Notes: generated by a model from the sequence alone, not told the origin. A stretch of DNA of 64,000 nt from Savagea serpentis (GCF_015351395.1 NZ_JADKPV010000003.1:1-64000), one strand, 5' to 3'; counted from the stretch's first letter, positions 8,099 through 20,718 are shown. A program made the numbers and translations.

Positions 8099-8986
8099 TT
8101 GGCAATTAAAGTGAATTTAAAATCTCTATTGAAAGAAAGAAAAATGACTATGACTCAATTGCATCAACTCACTGGTATTTCGATGAATGCGCTGAGTTTA
8201 TTCTCAAATTTAAAAAGTAGTGGGATTCAATATTCAACCATAGAAAAAATTACAAATGCATTAGATGTTGGGGTTGGTGATTTAATAGAAGTAGTTGATA
8301 ACGTGTTTGAACTAGTCATTGAAGACTGTGATGAAAATGACTACGAAGAAATGTTTAATTTAAAAGATCTGGATATTGAGAAGGGTTTAGTTTTACACAA
8401 ATCATTTGGAAATGAAAAAGAAAATTATAATTTTAACTATAAAATAAAATTAAAAGATATAAATAACGATACAACAGAAGTTTATGTCAAGACATCTATA
8501 AACTATAATAAAACGAGCAATAGTTTATGGATTAAAATATTGAAAATCGACTTAAAAAATTCAAGCATTATATTAAATAATATTACTCATCTTTATAAAA
8601 ACACATACAATGGTTTTCCAGAATTTTATTATATTGTGTCTCATTTAATTGTTAATAAGATTATTTCAAGTGAATATTTCAAAATTATGAATATCTATTG
8701 GGAAGTTATTGTAGATTGGAGATATTCAGGAGAAATACCCGACTTTTATTACGATGACAGAGCTTCTGAATCACTTAGTAATAATAATGATGCATTAATA
8801 TTTGTATCTCAGTTAATCAGAGTGAATTTAGTGCCAAAAGATCCAAAGGCAAAAAAAGAACTTTTACATGAATTTAATTTAGACATTCCTTATATAGCCA
8901 ACTTAGATCATTTGACACAATTAAAGCTTGTACACAATGTTGAGATTGATGAAGCTACATTTAAAAGGACAGTATACATTTCTTAA
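8099..8986 (+). CDS. Cro/C1-family (XRE) transcriptional regulator
   Basis: The N-terminal 65 residues form an XRE helix-turn-helix (LKSLLKERKMTMTQLHQLTG, then YSTIEKITNALDVGVGDLIE). The remaining 220 residues are an acidic, Asn-rich, unrecognised domain that may sense a signal or oligomerise. Translation begins at TTG (8099) with CGGAGGG about 7 bases ahead. No ATG lies near. It is encoded next to and in the same direction as the integrase, as expected for the element's lysogeny-type repressor. Its targets are probably the divergent excisionase/replication operon. Confidence 0.72.
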   Translation: MAIKVNLKSLLKERKMTMTQLHQLTGISMNALSLFSNLKSSGIQYSTIEKITNALDVGVGDLIEVVDNVFELVIEDCDENDYEEMFNLKDLDIEKGLVLHKSFGNEKENYNFNYKIKLKDINNDTTEVYVKTSINYNKTSNSLWIKILKIDLKNSSIILNNITHLYKNTYNGFPEFYYIVSHLIVNKIISSEYFKIMNIYWEVIVDWRYSGEIPDFYYDDRASESLSNNNDALIFVSQLIRVNLVPKDPKAKKELLHEFNLDIPYIANLDHLTQLKLVHNVEIDEATFKRTVYIS

Positions 8987-9020
8987 ATTGGATTAATTAC
9001 TTTATAAGGTGGTAAGTTCA

Positions 9021-10160
9021 ATGATAAAAAAATACACTTTAAAAAATGGAGAAATTCGATACAAATTTCAAGTATATTTAGGAACTAACGAATTAACTGG
9101 TAAACAAGAAAGGACTACAAGACGTGGATTTAAATCAAAAAAACAAGCAGAATTAGAATTAGCAAGGATAAAGTTACAAGTTGCTAATAAAGAATTTAGA
9201 CAGAGAAAAATAGAAACTTTTAATGATGTGTATAATTTATGGATTATACAATATGAAAAAACTGTAGAAGAAAGTACGTTCGTTAAAACTGAAGGTATAT
9301 TTAAAAATCATATACTACCTTCTTTAGGAGCATATAAAATAGATAAAATAACTATTGAGGTTTGTCAGGAAGCTCTTAATGAATGGTCAAATAAATTAAA
9401 GCGATATGCAATGGTTAAATCTTACGCTTCGAAAGTATTTGATTTTGCTGTTAAACGTGATTATATTTCAAGAAATCCTTTTCAGTATGTTGAATTACCT
9501 AGAAAGAAACACGATTTAATTAGTAATAAAGTTTCCGAAAAGAATTTTTATACAAAAGAACAACTTCTTGAATTTCTTTATTTATTGGAAAAAGAAAATA
9601 ATAGAATGGCCTACGTTTTTTTTAGACTCCTTGCTTTTACTGGTATGAGAAAGGGAGAAGCTTTTTCATTAACTTGGGGAGATGTTAACTTTAAAAAGAA
9701 TGAATTACACATCAATAAGGCATTGTCTCGGGGAAAGGATAATAAACTTTACGTAAAATCAACTAAAACTAATGATGTTAGAAACATCATTATCGATAGT
9801 GCTACTATTGATATCTTAAAAGAATGGAAAAAATATCAGCAGGATAACTTCGATTATATTAATACACATCATGAATCGCAATTAATATTCAGCAACAGTA
9901 ATAATCAATTTATTCAACCAAGTATGACTAGAAAATGGATTCGACAAGTGCAGCTCAAGTACGATTTAAAGCAGATTACCACACATGGATTAAGGCATAC
10001 TCATTGTTCTCTACTATTCGAAGCAGGAGCAAGCTTAAAAGAGGTACAAGATCGCTTAGGTCATAGCGACATTCAAACAACTATGAATATCTATACTCAC
10101 GTTACCGAGAAAGCACAAGAAGAAGCAATAAATAAGTTTTCTAACTACTTGAATATCTAA
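9021..10160 (+). CDS. Site-specific tyrosine recombinase (integrase)
   Basis: It catalyses integration and excision of the element. The order is an N-terminal arm-binding AP2-like domain (residues 1-55), a SAM-like core-binding domain (60-160) and a catalytic domain. Visible active-site residues are R210 (TGMRKGEA), H322 and R325 (HGLRH), H348 (LGHSD) and the nucleophile Y358 (NIYTH). The length of 379 residues is typical of Tn916/phage-type integrases. The ATG at 9021 is chosen because AAGGTGG lies 8 bases ahead; a GTG four codons earlier would overlap that site. It ends 130 bases from the tmRNA 3' end, which is the presumed target. Confidence 0.92.
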   Translation: MIKKYTLKNGEIRYKFQVYLGTNELTGKQERTTRRGFKSKKQAELELARIKLQVANKEFRQRKIETFNDVYNLWIIQYEKTVEESTFVKTEGIFKNHILPSLGAYKIDKITIEVCQEALNEWSNKLKRYAMVKSYASKVFDFAVKRDYISRNPFQYVELPRKKHDLISNKVSEKNFYTKEQLLEFLYLLEKENNRMAYVFFRLLAFTGMRKGEAFSLTWGDVNFKKNELHINKALSRGKDNKLYVKSTKTNDVRNIIIDSATIDILKEWKKYQQDNFDYINTHHESQLIFSNSNNQFIQPSMTRKWIRQVQLKYDLKQITTHGLRHTHCSLLFEAGASLKEVQDRLGHSDIQTTMNIYTHVTEKAQEEAINKFSNYLNI

Positions 10161-10227
10161 TTATCTACTTTTTTTGAATACGTATTTGACTACGTTAGGT
10201 TGAAAATATATGAAATAGAATGAAACA

Positions 10228-10271
10228 AAAAATCTTCAAAACCCCTACTTTGAAAGGTTTTGAAGATTTTT
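10228..10271. terminator. Bidirectional terminator between integrase and tmRNA
   Basis: AAAAATCTTCAAAACC at 10228-10243 pairs perfectly with 10256-10271 around a 12-base loop. A-tract and T-tract sides make it work in both directions, ending the integrase transcript and the tmRNA transcript. It lies on the element side of the junction, so the tmRNA now borrows a terminator brought in by the element. Confidence 0.8.
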
Positions 10272-10293
10272 GAAATACTATGAAATTGTATTA

Positions 10294-10360
10294 TGGAGAC
10301 GGCGGGAGTCGAACCCGCGTCCAAAGGCCCTGCCACCCAAGCGTCTACGCGTGTAGATTG
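10294..10360. other. Likely attachment-site junction at the tmRNA 3' end
   Basis: The last bases of tmRNA, ending in TCTCCA at 10294, abut element DNA containing the integrase. Tyrosine integrases commonly use the T-arm/3' end of tmRNA and tRNA genes, and the element restores the gene end. The exact crossover and the second att copy are not in view. Confidence 0.5.
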
Positions 10361-10654
10361 ATTACTTACATTTCACACGTCGTTATGCCACCAATCAAGG
10401 CGTCCCGCGTGCTATTCTGATTAATCTCTTTCTCTCGCTACAGAAGGAAGCGAAAAGACGTATCCCACTAAAGTTGAGCCTTTATCCGTACTACATGGGC
10501 GATAGACAGTAAAGGCAGTTTCGTCAGCTTACGCTGCGAAAGCTAAGTTTTGTTCTTGTTTGCCAGTTATTATTGGCTTGACGTTTCTGACGGAGCCGAT
10601 CCCTCCGACGCGCAGCTCAAGCTCAAGTACCCCTGTCGAATCCGTAACGTCCCC
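10294..10654 (-). ncRNA. ssrA: tmRNA (transfer-messenger RNA)
   Basis: The 361-base gene begins GGGGACGTTACGGATTCGAC at 10654 and ends with a tRNA-like T-arm (GGTTCGACTCCCGCC) and encoded CCA at 10294. The pieces pair as a tRNA-Ala-like acceptor. The tag reading frame begins at GGC (10564) and stops at TAA (10529), giving GKQEQNLAFAA after the alanine carried by the tmRNA. This is one of the shorter tags, ending in the usual AFAA protease signal. The tmRNA rescues stalled ribosomes with SmpB, encoded just upstream. Confidence 0.96.
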
Positions 10655-10720
10655 GCAATTGGGAGAGTGTTCCACTCTACACGTATACAGAAATAGAGGC
10701 AAAGCTCTACGTACTCCAAT

Positions 10721-10749
10721 AGTATACCAAAGTTCTAACCAACTATCAA
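10721..10749 (-). promoter_or_regulatory. Promoter of tmRNA
   Basis: On the minus strand TTGATA (10749-10744) and TATACT (10726-10721) are 17 bases apart. Transcription would begin near 10714 and give a leader of about 60 bases that RNase P would remove. The -35 box overlaps the smpB stop codon. Confidence 0.7.
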
Positions 10750-11213
10750 TATTGCTGTTTTGCTTTGAAGGCACGTTCCATCTCACGTTGTGCATCTTTT
10801 TTACGTAAGTCGTGACGCTTGTCGTACAATTTCTTCCCTTTTCCGAGTCCGATTAACAATTTCGCAAAGCCGTTTTTCAAATATACTTTCAACGGAACGA
10901 TCGCGTAACCGTCTTGTTGGACACTGCCTTGCAGTTTATCGATTTGATGACGATGCAACAACAATTTACGTGCACGCACGGGATCGTGATTGTATCGATT
11001 CCCTTGTTCGTACGGGCTAATGTGCATATTCGATACCCACGCTTCGTTGTTTCGCACGAGGACGAATGCATCGGCGATTTGTACTTTGCCTGCGCGAATC
11101 GATTTAATTTCTGTTCCTTGTAAGACGAGTCCTGCTTCGATCGTCTCCTCAATCGCAAAGTTGTGATTCGCTTTACGATTGACGGCGACGACCTTTCCTT
11201 GTCCTTTTGCCAT
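10746..11213 (-). CDS. smpB: SsrA-binding protein SmpB
   Basis: SmpB binds tmRNA and delivers it to ribosomes stalled on broken messages. The family features are clear: the N-terminal [20 protein letters not shown], the core [19 protein letters not shown], the loop [15 protein letters not shown] and the basic tail [20 protein letters not shown]. From the ATG at 11213 the protein has 155 residues, the normal size. AGAGGTGA lies 5 bases before that ATG, while a GTG three codons upstream would sit inside the site. It is followed by the tmRNA gene and preceded by rnr with 15 bases between, as in other Bacillales. Confidence 0.96.
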   Translation of the reverse strand: MAKGQGKVVAVNRKANHNFAIEETIEAGLVLQGTEIKSIRAGKVQIADAFVLVRNNEAWVSNMHISPYEQGNRYNHDPVRARKLLLHRHQIDKLQGSVQQDGYAIVPLKVYLKNGFAKLLIGLGKGKKLYDKRHDLRKKDAQREMERAFKAKQQY

Positions 11214-11228
11214 CTGGCTCACCTCTCA

Positions 11229-13553
11229 TTATTTTCGTTTGCGACTTCTTTTTTTCGATGATTTTTTAGCGATTGTTTCATAAAACTTACGCTCTTTTTT
11301 TTGACCGCTGCGCTCTGTGCGTTCAATCGGCGCATTGCCTTTTTTCTTCGCGCGTTGACGCGGTTTCTTTTCCATTTGAATGACGCGTGGTTTACGGTTT
11401 TTCGTAAATTGACGTTCCGGTTCATTCGGATTGTATAAGACGAAATCAATCGTTCCTTCTTCTGGAACGACATTCGTCACTTTAACTTCGACTTTGTCTC
11501 CGATGCGATACTGTTTTGCGGTACGTTCTCCAATCATCATCATCGTGCGATTGTCGAAGTTGTAGTAGTCATCGCGCATATCACGAACGTGTACGAGACC
11601 TTCCACTGTATTATCCAATTCGATAAATAATCCAAAGTTCGTCACACTTGAAATGACCCCTTCGAAGTTTTCGCCGACTTTGTCGACCATAAATTGCGCT
11701 TTTTTCAACGCTTCTACGTCACGTTCTGCATCGACGGCGCGTCGTTCACAGCTCGACGTATGTGTCGCAATTTCTGGCAGTTCTTTCGTCCAATATTCCG
11801 TCGTCTTTTTATCCGTTTCGCCTTTTAATAAGTATGTGCGAATGAGACGGTGGACGATTAAGTCTGGATAACGACGAATCGGCGCCGTGAAGTGCGTGTA
11901 AAATTGTGTCGATAATCCGAAGTGACCGAGACTTTGATCCGAGTATTTCGCTTGTTGCATCGAACGAAGTAACATCGTCGATATGACCGTTTCTTCTGGC
12001 AAACCAGCGATTGCGTCGATGATTTCTTGTAAGGCACGCGGGTGAACTGTATTGCCGACCCCCTTCACCGAAATACCGAAATGGGTAATAAACTCAAAGA
12101 AACGTTGTAATTTTTCTTCTTTCGGATTTTCGTGAATTCGGTATAAAAACGGCAACTGCATCCAGTGGAAATGTTCTGCGACGGTTTCGTTCGCCGCTAA
12201 CATAAACTCTTCGATTAAACGTTCTGATACCGTCCGTTCAATCATTTCGATTTCTGTCGGCCATCCTGCTTCATCGACGATCACTTTCGACTCTTTAAAG
12301 TCGAAGTCAATTGCGCCGCGTTCGAAACGACGTGTGCGTAAAATTTTCGCAAGCTTCGCCATATCGAATAACATTGGCACGACATGTTCGTACTTCTCCA
12401 TTAATTCCGCATCATGGTGGTCGATAATGTGATACACCTCATCGTACGTCATACGCTCTTTCGAGTTAATGACCGATTCGAAAATTTCGTGGTCGAGCAC
12501 TTTTCCTGATTCGTCGATATGCATGCGACATGACATCGTTAAGCGATCAACGCCTGGATTTAACGAACAAATTCCGTTCGAAAGTCGGTGTGGCAACATC
12601 GGGATGACGCGGTCGATTAAGTAGACACTCGTGCCACGTTCATACGCTTCTTCCTGCATCGGTGAACCGTCCGTCACATAATAACTGACGTCTGAAATGT
12701 GCACCGTTAAAATGAATGTGCCGTCTTCCATTCGTTCGACCGAAATCGCGTCGTCTAAGTCTTTCGCATCCGCTCCGTCAATCGTAATCGTCAAGTCTTG
12801 TCTGCAGTCCATGCGCCCTTCCATCTGTTCGGGTAAGACGTGATCCGGAATAGCATTCGCTTGTTCCATCACTTCTTCTGGAAATTCTGTCGGGATGCCA
12901 TGTTTGTAAACGATCGATAAAATATCGACACCTGGGTCATTTTTATGACCGAGCACTTTCGTCACATAACCGGTCGCGCCTGATATTTCAGTCGGATAAT
13001 TCGTCATTTCGACGACGACTTTATGTCCTTCCATCGCACCGAGCGTTTGTCCTTCCGCAATAAAAATATTGATCGGAATCTTTTTATCATCGGGAACGAC
13101 ATAGCTATACTCTTCCGAACCGTAAAATGTTCCAACGACGGAACGTTTTTGACGTTCGACAATTTTCGTCACTTCCCCTTCTCGGCGATCTCCGTGAGAA
13201 TGTTCGGATACTTGTACGAGAACAGTATCACCATCGAGTGCGCCATTTGTCGCGTTCGGTGGAATGAAAATATCATCCATCTTCTCTTCCATCGGTGCGA
13301 CGAAGCCGAACCCTTTTGCGTGTCCGATAAAGCGGCCTTTCAAATGATTCATCCGCTCTGGTATACCGTAACGATTCGCTCTGGAACGTACGATATCCCC
13401 TCTCTGTTCTAATTGAACTAATGTTTTCACCAACTGTTTAAACTGTTCAGCACCATCGAGTTGTAGATGTTCTTCGATTTGTGCGACTGTACTCGGTGAA
13501 TACTTCGGGTTGCGCATCAATTCGAGTAAGCGCTCTTGTAATTGTTCTTCCAT
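11229..13553 (-). CDS. rnr: Ribonuclease R (3'-5' exoribonuclease)
   Basis: It degrades structured RNA, including messages released by trans-translation, which fits its position with smpB and ssrA. Domains in order: an N-terminal winged helix (residues 1-65), two cold-shock domains (about 70-215), an RNB catalytic domain with the acidic cluster TIDGADAKDLDDAISVE (around 270) and HFTAPIRRYPDLIVHR, a C-terminal S1 domain (about 630-710), and a lysine/arginine-rich tail. The 774-residue form from the ATG at 13553 is chosen because GAAAGGAGGAGAACA precedes it; the longer frame would run into the upstream gene's end. Confidence 0.96.
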   Translation of the reverse strand: MEEQLQERLLELMRNPKYSPSTVAQIEEHLQLDGAEQFKQLVKTLVQLEQRGDIVRSRANRYGIPERMNHLKGRFIGHAKGFGFVAPMEEKMDDIFIPPNATNGALDGDTVLVQVSEHSHGDRREGEVTKIVERQKRSVVGTFYGSEEYSYVVPDDKKIPINIFIAEGQTLGAMEGHKVVVEMTNYPTEISGATGYVTKVLGHKNDPGVDILSIVYKHGIPTEFPEEVMEQANAIPDHVLPEQMEGRMDCRQDLTITIDGADAKDLDDAISVERMEDGTFILTVHISDVSYYVTDGSPMQEEAYERGTSVYLIDRVIPMLPHRLSNGICSLNPGVDRLTMSCRMHIDESGKVLDHEIFESVINSKERMTYDEVYHIIDHHDAELMEKYEHVVPMLFDMAKLAKILRTRRFERGAIDFDFKESKVIVDEAGWPTEIEMIERTVSERLIEEFMLAANETVAEHFHWMQLPFLYRIHENPKEEKLQRFFEFITHFGISVKGVGNTVHPRALQEIIDAIAGLPEETVISTMLLRSMQQAKYSDQSLGHFGLSTQFYTHFTAPIRRYPDLIVHRLIRTYLLKGETDKKTTEYWTKELPEIATHTSSCERRAVDAERDVEALKKAQFMVDKVGENFEGVISSVTNFGLFIELDNTVEGLVHVRDMRDDYYNFDNRTMMMIGERTAKQYRIGDKVEVKVTNVVPEEGTIDFVLYNPNEPERQFTKNRKPRVIQMEKKPRQRAKKKGNAPIERTERSGQKKERKFYETIAKKSSKKRSRKRK

Positions 13554-13570
13554 TGTTCTCCTCCTTTCTA

Positions 13571-14320
13571 TTATGAAACTGTCCAAGGTAATTGTTCTAA
13601 AAATGCAAATAAATCTTCATGCAATTGTTCTTTCTCTTTATCTAATGTAATAATATGTCCTGACTCCTCATACCATTTTAATGTTTTATCCGATGACGAA
13701 ATGTCATCGTAAATGACTTGCGCAGATTGTGGATCGATGACGCGATCGAGTCGTCCTTGTACGACGAATGTCGGAGCGTACACTTCATCCAATGTTGCGC
13801 GTGTCTCTTTTACAAGTTGTTGTAACTCAGGAAGGGAATCCATCGTCTGCTCGCGCAATGCCGCAACTTCTCGTTCGATTTCTTCTTCGGATTTACCTTC
13901 ATATTTTTTATATTGTTCCGCATATTGCAGGACCCCTTCATACATGAGGTCTGTCGTTTTCATCGACATTGGCGCACACATCGGCGCGATGCCGAGCACT
14001 GGATATTCCGTGCTTAATTTCAAGGAAAAGACGCCCCCTAATGATAAGCCTGCTACTGCGATTTCTTCATACCCTTTTGTGCGTAAAAATTCATACCCTT
14101 CGACCACATCTTCCCACCATTGATCGGGGTTCGTTTTGATCAATTCTTCCGGTGGAACACCATGTCCGCGATAATGCGGGGCATGAGATGTATACCCCTT
14201 TTTCTCCAAATAACGCCCGAACATGCGCACGTCTGCTGATGTTCCTGTAAAGCCATGCAATAACAGCACCGCACGTGGTCCGTGTTCAAAGAAAAACGGC
14301 TTTGGTTGAACGATTTTCAT
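13571..14320 (-). CDS. est: Carboxylesterase of the Est30/YvaK type
   Basis: A cytosolic alpha/beta-hydrolase cleaving short-chain carboxyl esters. The oxyanion-hole motif is LLHGFTG (residues 20-26), the nucleophile is S93 in GLSLGG, and the acid and base are in QGRLDRVID and ESGHII. The length of 249 residues matches Geobacillus Est30. It lies between secG and rnr as in Bacillus, probably cotranscribed. The physiological substrate is unknown in the family. Confidence 0.9.
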   Translation of the reverse strand: MKIVQPKPFFFEHGPRAVLLLHGFTGTSADVRMFGRYLEKKGYTSHAPHYRGHGVPPEELIKTNPDQWWEDVVEGYEFLRTKGYEEIAVAGLSLGGVFSLKLSTEYPVLGIAPMCAPMSMKTTDLMYEGVLQYAEQYKKYEGKSEEEIEREVAALREQTMDSLPELQQLVKETRATLDEVYAPTFVVQGRLDRVIDPQSAQVIYDDISSSDKTLKWYEESGHIITLDKEKEQLHEDLFAFLEQLPWTVS

Positions 14321-14380
14321 ATTCCCATACTCTCCTTCTCATCCATTTACCTCTAGTGTAACAGTTCTCGCTTCTTTTTA

Positions 14381-14418
14381 AAAAAAAGAAGCCGAACCAA
14401 CGGATATTGGCTCGGCTT
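14381..14418 (-). terminator. Terminator after secG
   Basis: A 12-bp stem (AAGCCGAGCCAA, with one bulge/mismatch pair, arms 14407-14418 and 14389-14400) is followed on the minus strand by a T-run at 14387-14381. It separates secG from est, so est-rnr-smpB may need read-through or its own start. Confidence 0.75.
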
Positions 14419-14429
14419 GGATCATTTTA

Positions 14430-14657
14430 TTAAAATTTCATCACAGCTAAAGTTAATACGAAAAATAAGACAGATAATACAATGGTGACACGTTGTAAGA
14501 CTAAATCTAATCCACGTGCTTTTTGTTTACCGAATAGTTGTTCAGCACCACCAGAGATGGCTCCTGACAAACCTGCGCTTTTTCCAGACTGTAATAAAAC
14601 TACAACGATGAGGCCGATTGCCACGATTAATAATAAAGTCACTAATAAAGAATGCAC
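14430..14657 (-). CDS. secG: Protein translocase subunit SecG
   Basis: A small subunit of the SecYEG preprotein channel. Two membrane spans (residues 3-22 and 53-73) flank the conserved [20 protein letters not shown] loop. It has 75 residues from a GTG at 14657, placed 5 bases after CAGGAGGTGG. A longer frame to 14696 would put the ribosome binding site inside the gene. It lies downstream of eno and is followed by a strong terminator. Confidence 0.93.
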   Translation of the reverse strand: MHSLLVTLLLIVAIGLIVVVLLQSGKSAGLSGAISGGAEQLFGKQKARGLDLVLQRVTIVLSVLFFVLTLAVMKF

Positions 14658-14746
14658 TTTTTCCACCTCCTGATTAATACTAACAACTCTCCTCATTTTA
14701 ACAAACTACGAGCAGTGAAGCAACTATTTTCGATAGAAGTACATGC

Positions 14747-14781
14747 AAAGAAACCCCGTTACAGCAAAATGCGTAACGAGG
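14747..14781 (-). terminator. Terminator of the glycolytic operon
   Basis: GCCTCGTTAC (14782-14773) pairs with GTAACGGGG (14762-14754) on the minus strand, followed by TTTCTTT. It lies 30 bases after the eno stop codon. Confidence 0.7.
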
Positions 14782-14792
14782 CTTTTTAAAAT

Positions 14793-17625
<2,833 letters not shown>

Positions 17626-17626
<1 letters not shown>

Positions 17627-18384
17627 TACTTCGCCCCCGCTTCAACTAGTTGTAAAAATGACACAGGATCTAAACTAGCTCCACCGACAAGCGCTCCATC
17701 AATATGTTCTTTTTCAAGTAATTCTTCGATATTGCCTGGTTTTACGCTACCGCCGTATTGGATGCGTACCGCTTGTGCGACATCGTCATTGTAGAGTTCT
17801 GCCATTTTGCTACGAATTGCGCCACATACTGTGTTCGCATCGTCTGCTGTCGCTGTTTTCCCTGTGCCGATTGCCCAAATCGGTTCATACGCGATGACCG
17901 CTTCTTTCGCTTGTTCAGCTGTCACATTTTCAAATGCTTTCGCTACTTGGTCATTCACAAAGCTTTCTGTGTCATTTGCTTCACGTGTTTCGAGTGATTC
18001 GCCTACGCAGATTATTGGTGTAATGCCGTGATCGAATGCCGCTTGTACTTTTTTGTTTACCGTTTCGTCTGTTTCATTGTAATATTCACGGCGTTCTGAG
18101 TGGCCGATGATGACGTAAGGAACTTGAATGCTTTTGAGCATCGCTGGGCTCACTTCACCTGTAAATGCTCCCTCGTTTTCGTAATGCATCGTTTGTGCAC
18201 CGATTTTCACCGGGATGTCTAACGTTCCCGCGAGCAATGGTGCAACATATAATGTCGGTGGGCAAATTAATGCCTCGACTTTGTCACTTTCATAAATATT
18301 TCCACGAATTTCTTCGAAGAAATGGATCGCTTCTTCGATTGTTTTATACATTTTCCAGTTTCCTGCAATAATTTTTTTACGCAA
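17626..18384 (-). CDS. tpiA: Triosephosphate isomerase
   Basis: A TIM-barrel enzyme interconverting dihydroxyacetone phosphate and glyceraldehyde 3-phosphate. Motifs are AGNWKMYKT (residues 7-15, with the catalytic Lys), IIGHSERRE with catalytic His (about 92-100), [15 protein letters not shown] with catalytic Glu (about 165-179) and the phosphate loop YGGSVKPGN. At 252 residues it is full length. It lies 14 bases after pgk. Confidence 0.97.
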
Positions 18385-18398
18385 TGGAATGCCTCCTC

Positions 18399-19586
18399 TT
18401 ATTTTTCGCTTAATGCTGCGATACCTGGTAATACTTTACCCTCCATTAACTCTAATGAAGCGCCTCCGCCTGTAGAAATATGGTCCATTTTATCCGCTAA
18501 GTCGAATTGCTCAACTGCTGCTGCTGAGTCTCCCCCGCCGATCACTGTGTAACCAGCTGTCGTCGCCATCGCTTCAGCTACAGTTTTTGTGCCGTTTTCG
18601 AACGGTTTCATTTCGAAGACGCCCATCGGTCCGTTCCAAATGATGAGTTGTGACTTCTCGATAATTTCAGCATAGTGTTTCGCCGTTTCTGGTCCGATAT
18701 CTAATCCCATCCATCCTGCTGGAATGCTGTCGATTGCAACTTGTTGGACATTCGCCTCCGCACTGAATTCATCCGCGATCACAGCGTCTGTCGGCAAGTG
18801 CATGCTGACACCTTTTTGCTCTGCTTTTTCGATAAAGCTTTTCGCAAGATCTATTTTATCTTCTTCGACGAGTGAGTTTCCGACATCATGTCCTTGTGCT
18901 TTCGAGAATGTGTACGATAAGCCACCACCGATTAATAAATGATCGACTTTGTCGAGTAAATGATCGATGACACCGATTTTATCTTTCACTTTCGCGCCAC
19001 CGATGATCGCTGTGAACGGACGTTTCGGTGTTTCGAGCGCTGCGCCGAGTACTTCGATTTCTTTTTCAAGCAATAAGCCTGATACGCTCACATCGACGAA
19101 TGATGCGATGCCTGCTGTTGACGAATGTGCACGGTGTGCTGCGCCGAATGCGTCATTCACATAAACGTCGGCTAAGCGTGCGAATGCTTTACTCAATGTT
19201 TCGTCGTTCTTTTGCTCGCCCGCATGGAAACGAACGTTTTCTAATAAGATGACGTCTCCGTCTTCCATTTCTGCTACTTTCGCTTCCACCGTTTCACCGA
19301 TTGACTCTGAAAGTGCTTCCACTTTTTGGTCGAGTAACGTTTCTAAATGTTTTGCGATTGGTGCGAGACGTAACTCTTCTTTTACTTCTCCACCTGGACG
19401 ACCTAAATGGCTTGCTAAAATCACTTTCGCGCCTTCGCCTACTAAATATTGAATTGTCGGTAATGCTGCTTGGATTCGTGTATCATCCGTAATGATGCCA
19501 TCCTTCATCGGTACGTTAAAATCGACCCGAACGAAAACGCGCTTCCCTCGAACATCGATATCTTTCATCGTCATTTTTGACTTCAT
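18399..19586 (-). CDS. pgk: Phosphoglycerate kinase
   Basis: It transfers phosphate from 1,3-bisphosphoglycerate to ADP. The signature [13 protein letters not shown] is near the N-terminus (residues 14-26), with SHLGRPGGE (59-67), then [10 protein letters not shown] in the hinge region and the C-terminal [12 protein letters not shown] and [15 protein letters not shown] nucleotide loops. At 395 residues it is full length. A strong hairpin separates it from gap, so its supply may come from read-through or a promoter near it. Confidence 0.97.
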   Translation of the reverse strand: MKSKMTMKDIDVRGKRVFVRVDFNVPMKDGIITDDTRIQAALPTIQYLVGEGAKVILASHLGRPGGEVKEELRLAPIAKHLETLLDQKVEALSESIGETVEAKVAEMEDGDVILLENVRFHAGEQKNDETLSKAFARLADVYVNDAFGAAHRAHSSTAGIASFVDVSVSGLLLEKEIEVLGAALETPKRPFTAIIGGAKVKDKIGVIDHLLDKVDHLLIGGGLSYTFSKAQGHDVGNSLVEEDKIDLAKSFIEKAEQKGVSMHLPTDAVIADEFSAEANVQQVAIDSIPAGWMGLDIGPETAKHYAEIIEKSQLIIWNGPMGVFEMKPFENGTKTVAEAMATTAGYTVIGGGDSAAAVEQFDLADKMDHISTGGGASLELMEGKVLPGIAALSEK

Positions 19587-19621
19587 GAAAACTACACTCC
19601 TTCATCTTCTTTTGAATATAC

Positions 19622-19656
19622 AAAAAGGGAGAAAACGGATAAGTCCGCTTTCCCCC
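19622..19656 (-). terminator. Terminator/attenuator between gap and pgk
   Basis: On the minus strand GGGGGAAAGCGGA pairs with TCCGTTTTCTCCC (13 bp, loop of 4) and is followed by five T at 19626-19622. It would let gap be expressed more than the genes below it. Confidence 0.82.
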
Positions 19657-19710
19657 TTACCCACTTCTTATTATAGTAGGTTCATCCGTGATTGGCTATT
19701 GATTATCGGT

Positions 19711-20718
19711 TTATAATCCACGTTCTTGCATGTAAAGTGCTAAATCGACACAACGTGTAGCATAACCCGTTTCGTTGTCATACCATGCGATGATTTTCAC
19801 CATGTTGTCGTTTAATACTTTCGTTGATAAACCGTCAACTGTTGAAGATACTTTCACACCGTTGTAGTCCACTGAAACGAGTGGTAAATCGCTATAAGCT
19901 AAAATGCCTTTTAATGGGCCTTCTGCTGCTTCTTTTAACAATGTGTTCACTTGTTCTTCTGTTACTTTTTCTTTTAATTCGACAACGAGGTCAACCATTG
20001 AAACGTTTGACGTTGGGACACGCACTGCCATACCGTCTAATTTTCCTTTTAATTCAGGAATAACTTTCGATACCGCTGCTGCCGCTCCCGTTGTTGTCGG
20101 AATCATCGAAACTGCTGCTGCACGTGCACGACGGTAGTCTGAATGTGGCAAGTCAAGAATACGTTGGTCGTTTGTATAAGAGTGAATCGTCGTCATTAAA
20201 CCACGTTCGATTGAATATTCATCATTCAATACTTTCGCTACTGGTGCTAAACAGTTTGTCGTACATGATGCGTTCGATACAGCAACATCTGTTTCTGGGT
20301 TGTATTCTGTATGGTTAACACCCATAACAAATGTCGGCACATCACCTTTTGCTGGTGCTGAAAGGATGACACGTTTTGCACCTGCTGTAATATGTTTTTG
20401 AAGTCCTTCTGCATCGCGGAATACGCCTGTTGATTCAACAACAATGTCTACACCGAGATCTTTCCATGGTAAGTTTGCTGGATCTTTTTCAGCGAATACT
20501 TTAATTTCTTTGCCATTTACGAGGAATGCGCCATCTTTCGCTTCTACTTCACCTTGGAATGTCCCATGTACTGAGTCATATTTTAAAAGATGTGCAAGCA
20601 TGTTTGCGTCTGTTAGATCGTTCACCGCTACAACTTCGATGTCGTCGCGCTCTACTACTTCACGTAATACTAATCGTCCGATACGTCCAAATCCGTTAAT
20701 TGCTAATTTTACTGTCAT
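19711..20718 (-). CDS. gapA: Glyceraldehyde-3-phosphate dehydrogenase, glycolytic
   Basis: An NAD-dependent enzyme of glycolysis. The NAD-binding start is INGFGRIGRLVLRE (residues 8-21), the catalytic motif SNASCTTNCLAP has the active Cys near residue 152, and the catalytic His is in LMTTIHSYTNDQR. At 335 residues it is full length. It follows the repressor gene cggR, which identifies it as the glycolytic GapA rather than the gluconeogenic GapB type. Confidence 0.96.
   Translation of the reverse strand: MTVKLAINGFGRIGRLVLREVVERDDIEVVAVNDLTDANMLAHLLKYDSVHGTFQGEVEAKDGAFLVNGKEIKVFAEKDPANLPWKDLGVDIVVESTGVFRDAEGLQKHITAGAKRVILSAPAKGDVPTFVMGVNHTEYNPETDVAVSNASCTTNCLAPVAKVLNDEYSIERGLMTTIHSYTNDQRILDLPHSDYRRARAAAVSMIPTTTGAAAAVSKVIPELKGKLDGMAVRVPTSNVSMVDLVVELKEKVTEEQVNTLLKEAAEGPLKGILAYSDLPLVSVDYNGVKVSSTVDGLSTKVLNDNMVKIIAWYDNETGYATRCVDLALYMQERGL

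Noticed and set aside
10529-10795. An 88-residue open frame over the tmRNA gene
   Set aside because: It is the tmRNA tag frame read through the structural RNA; only GKQEQNLAFAA at its end is translated.
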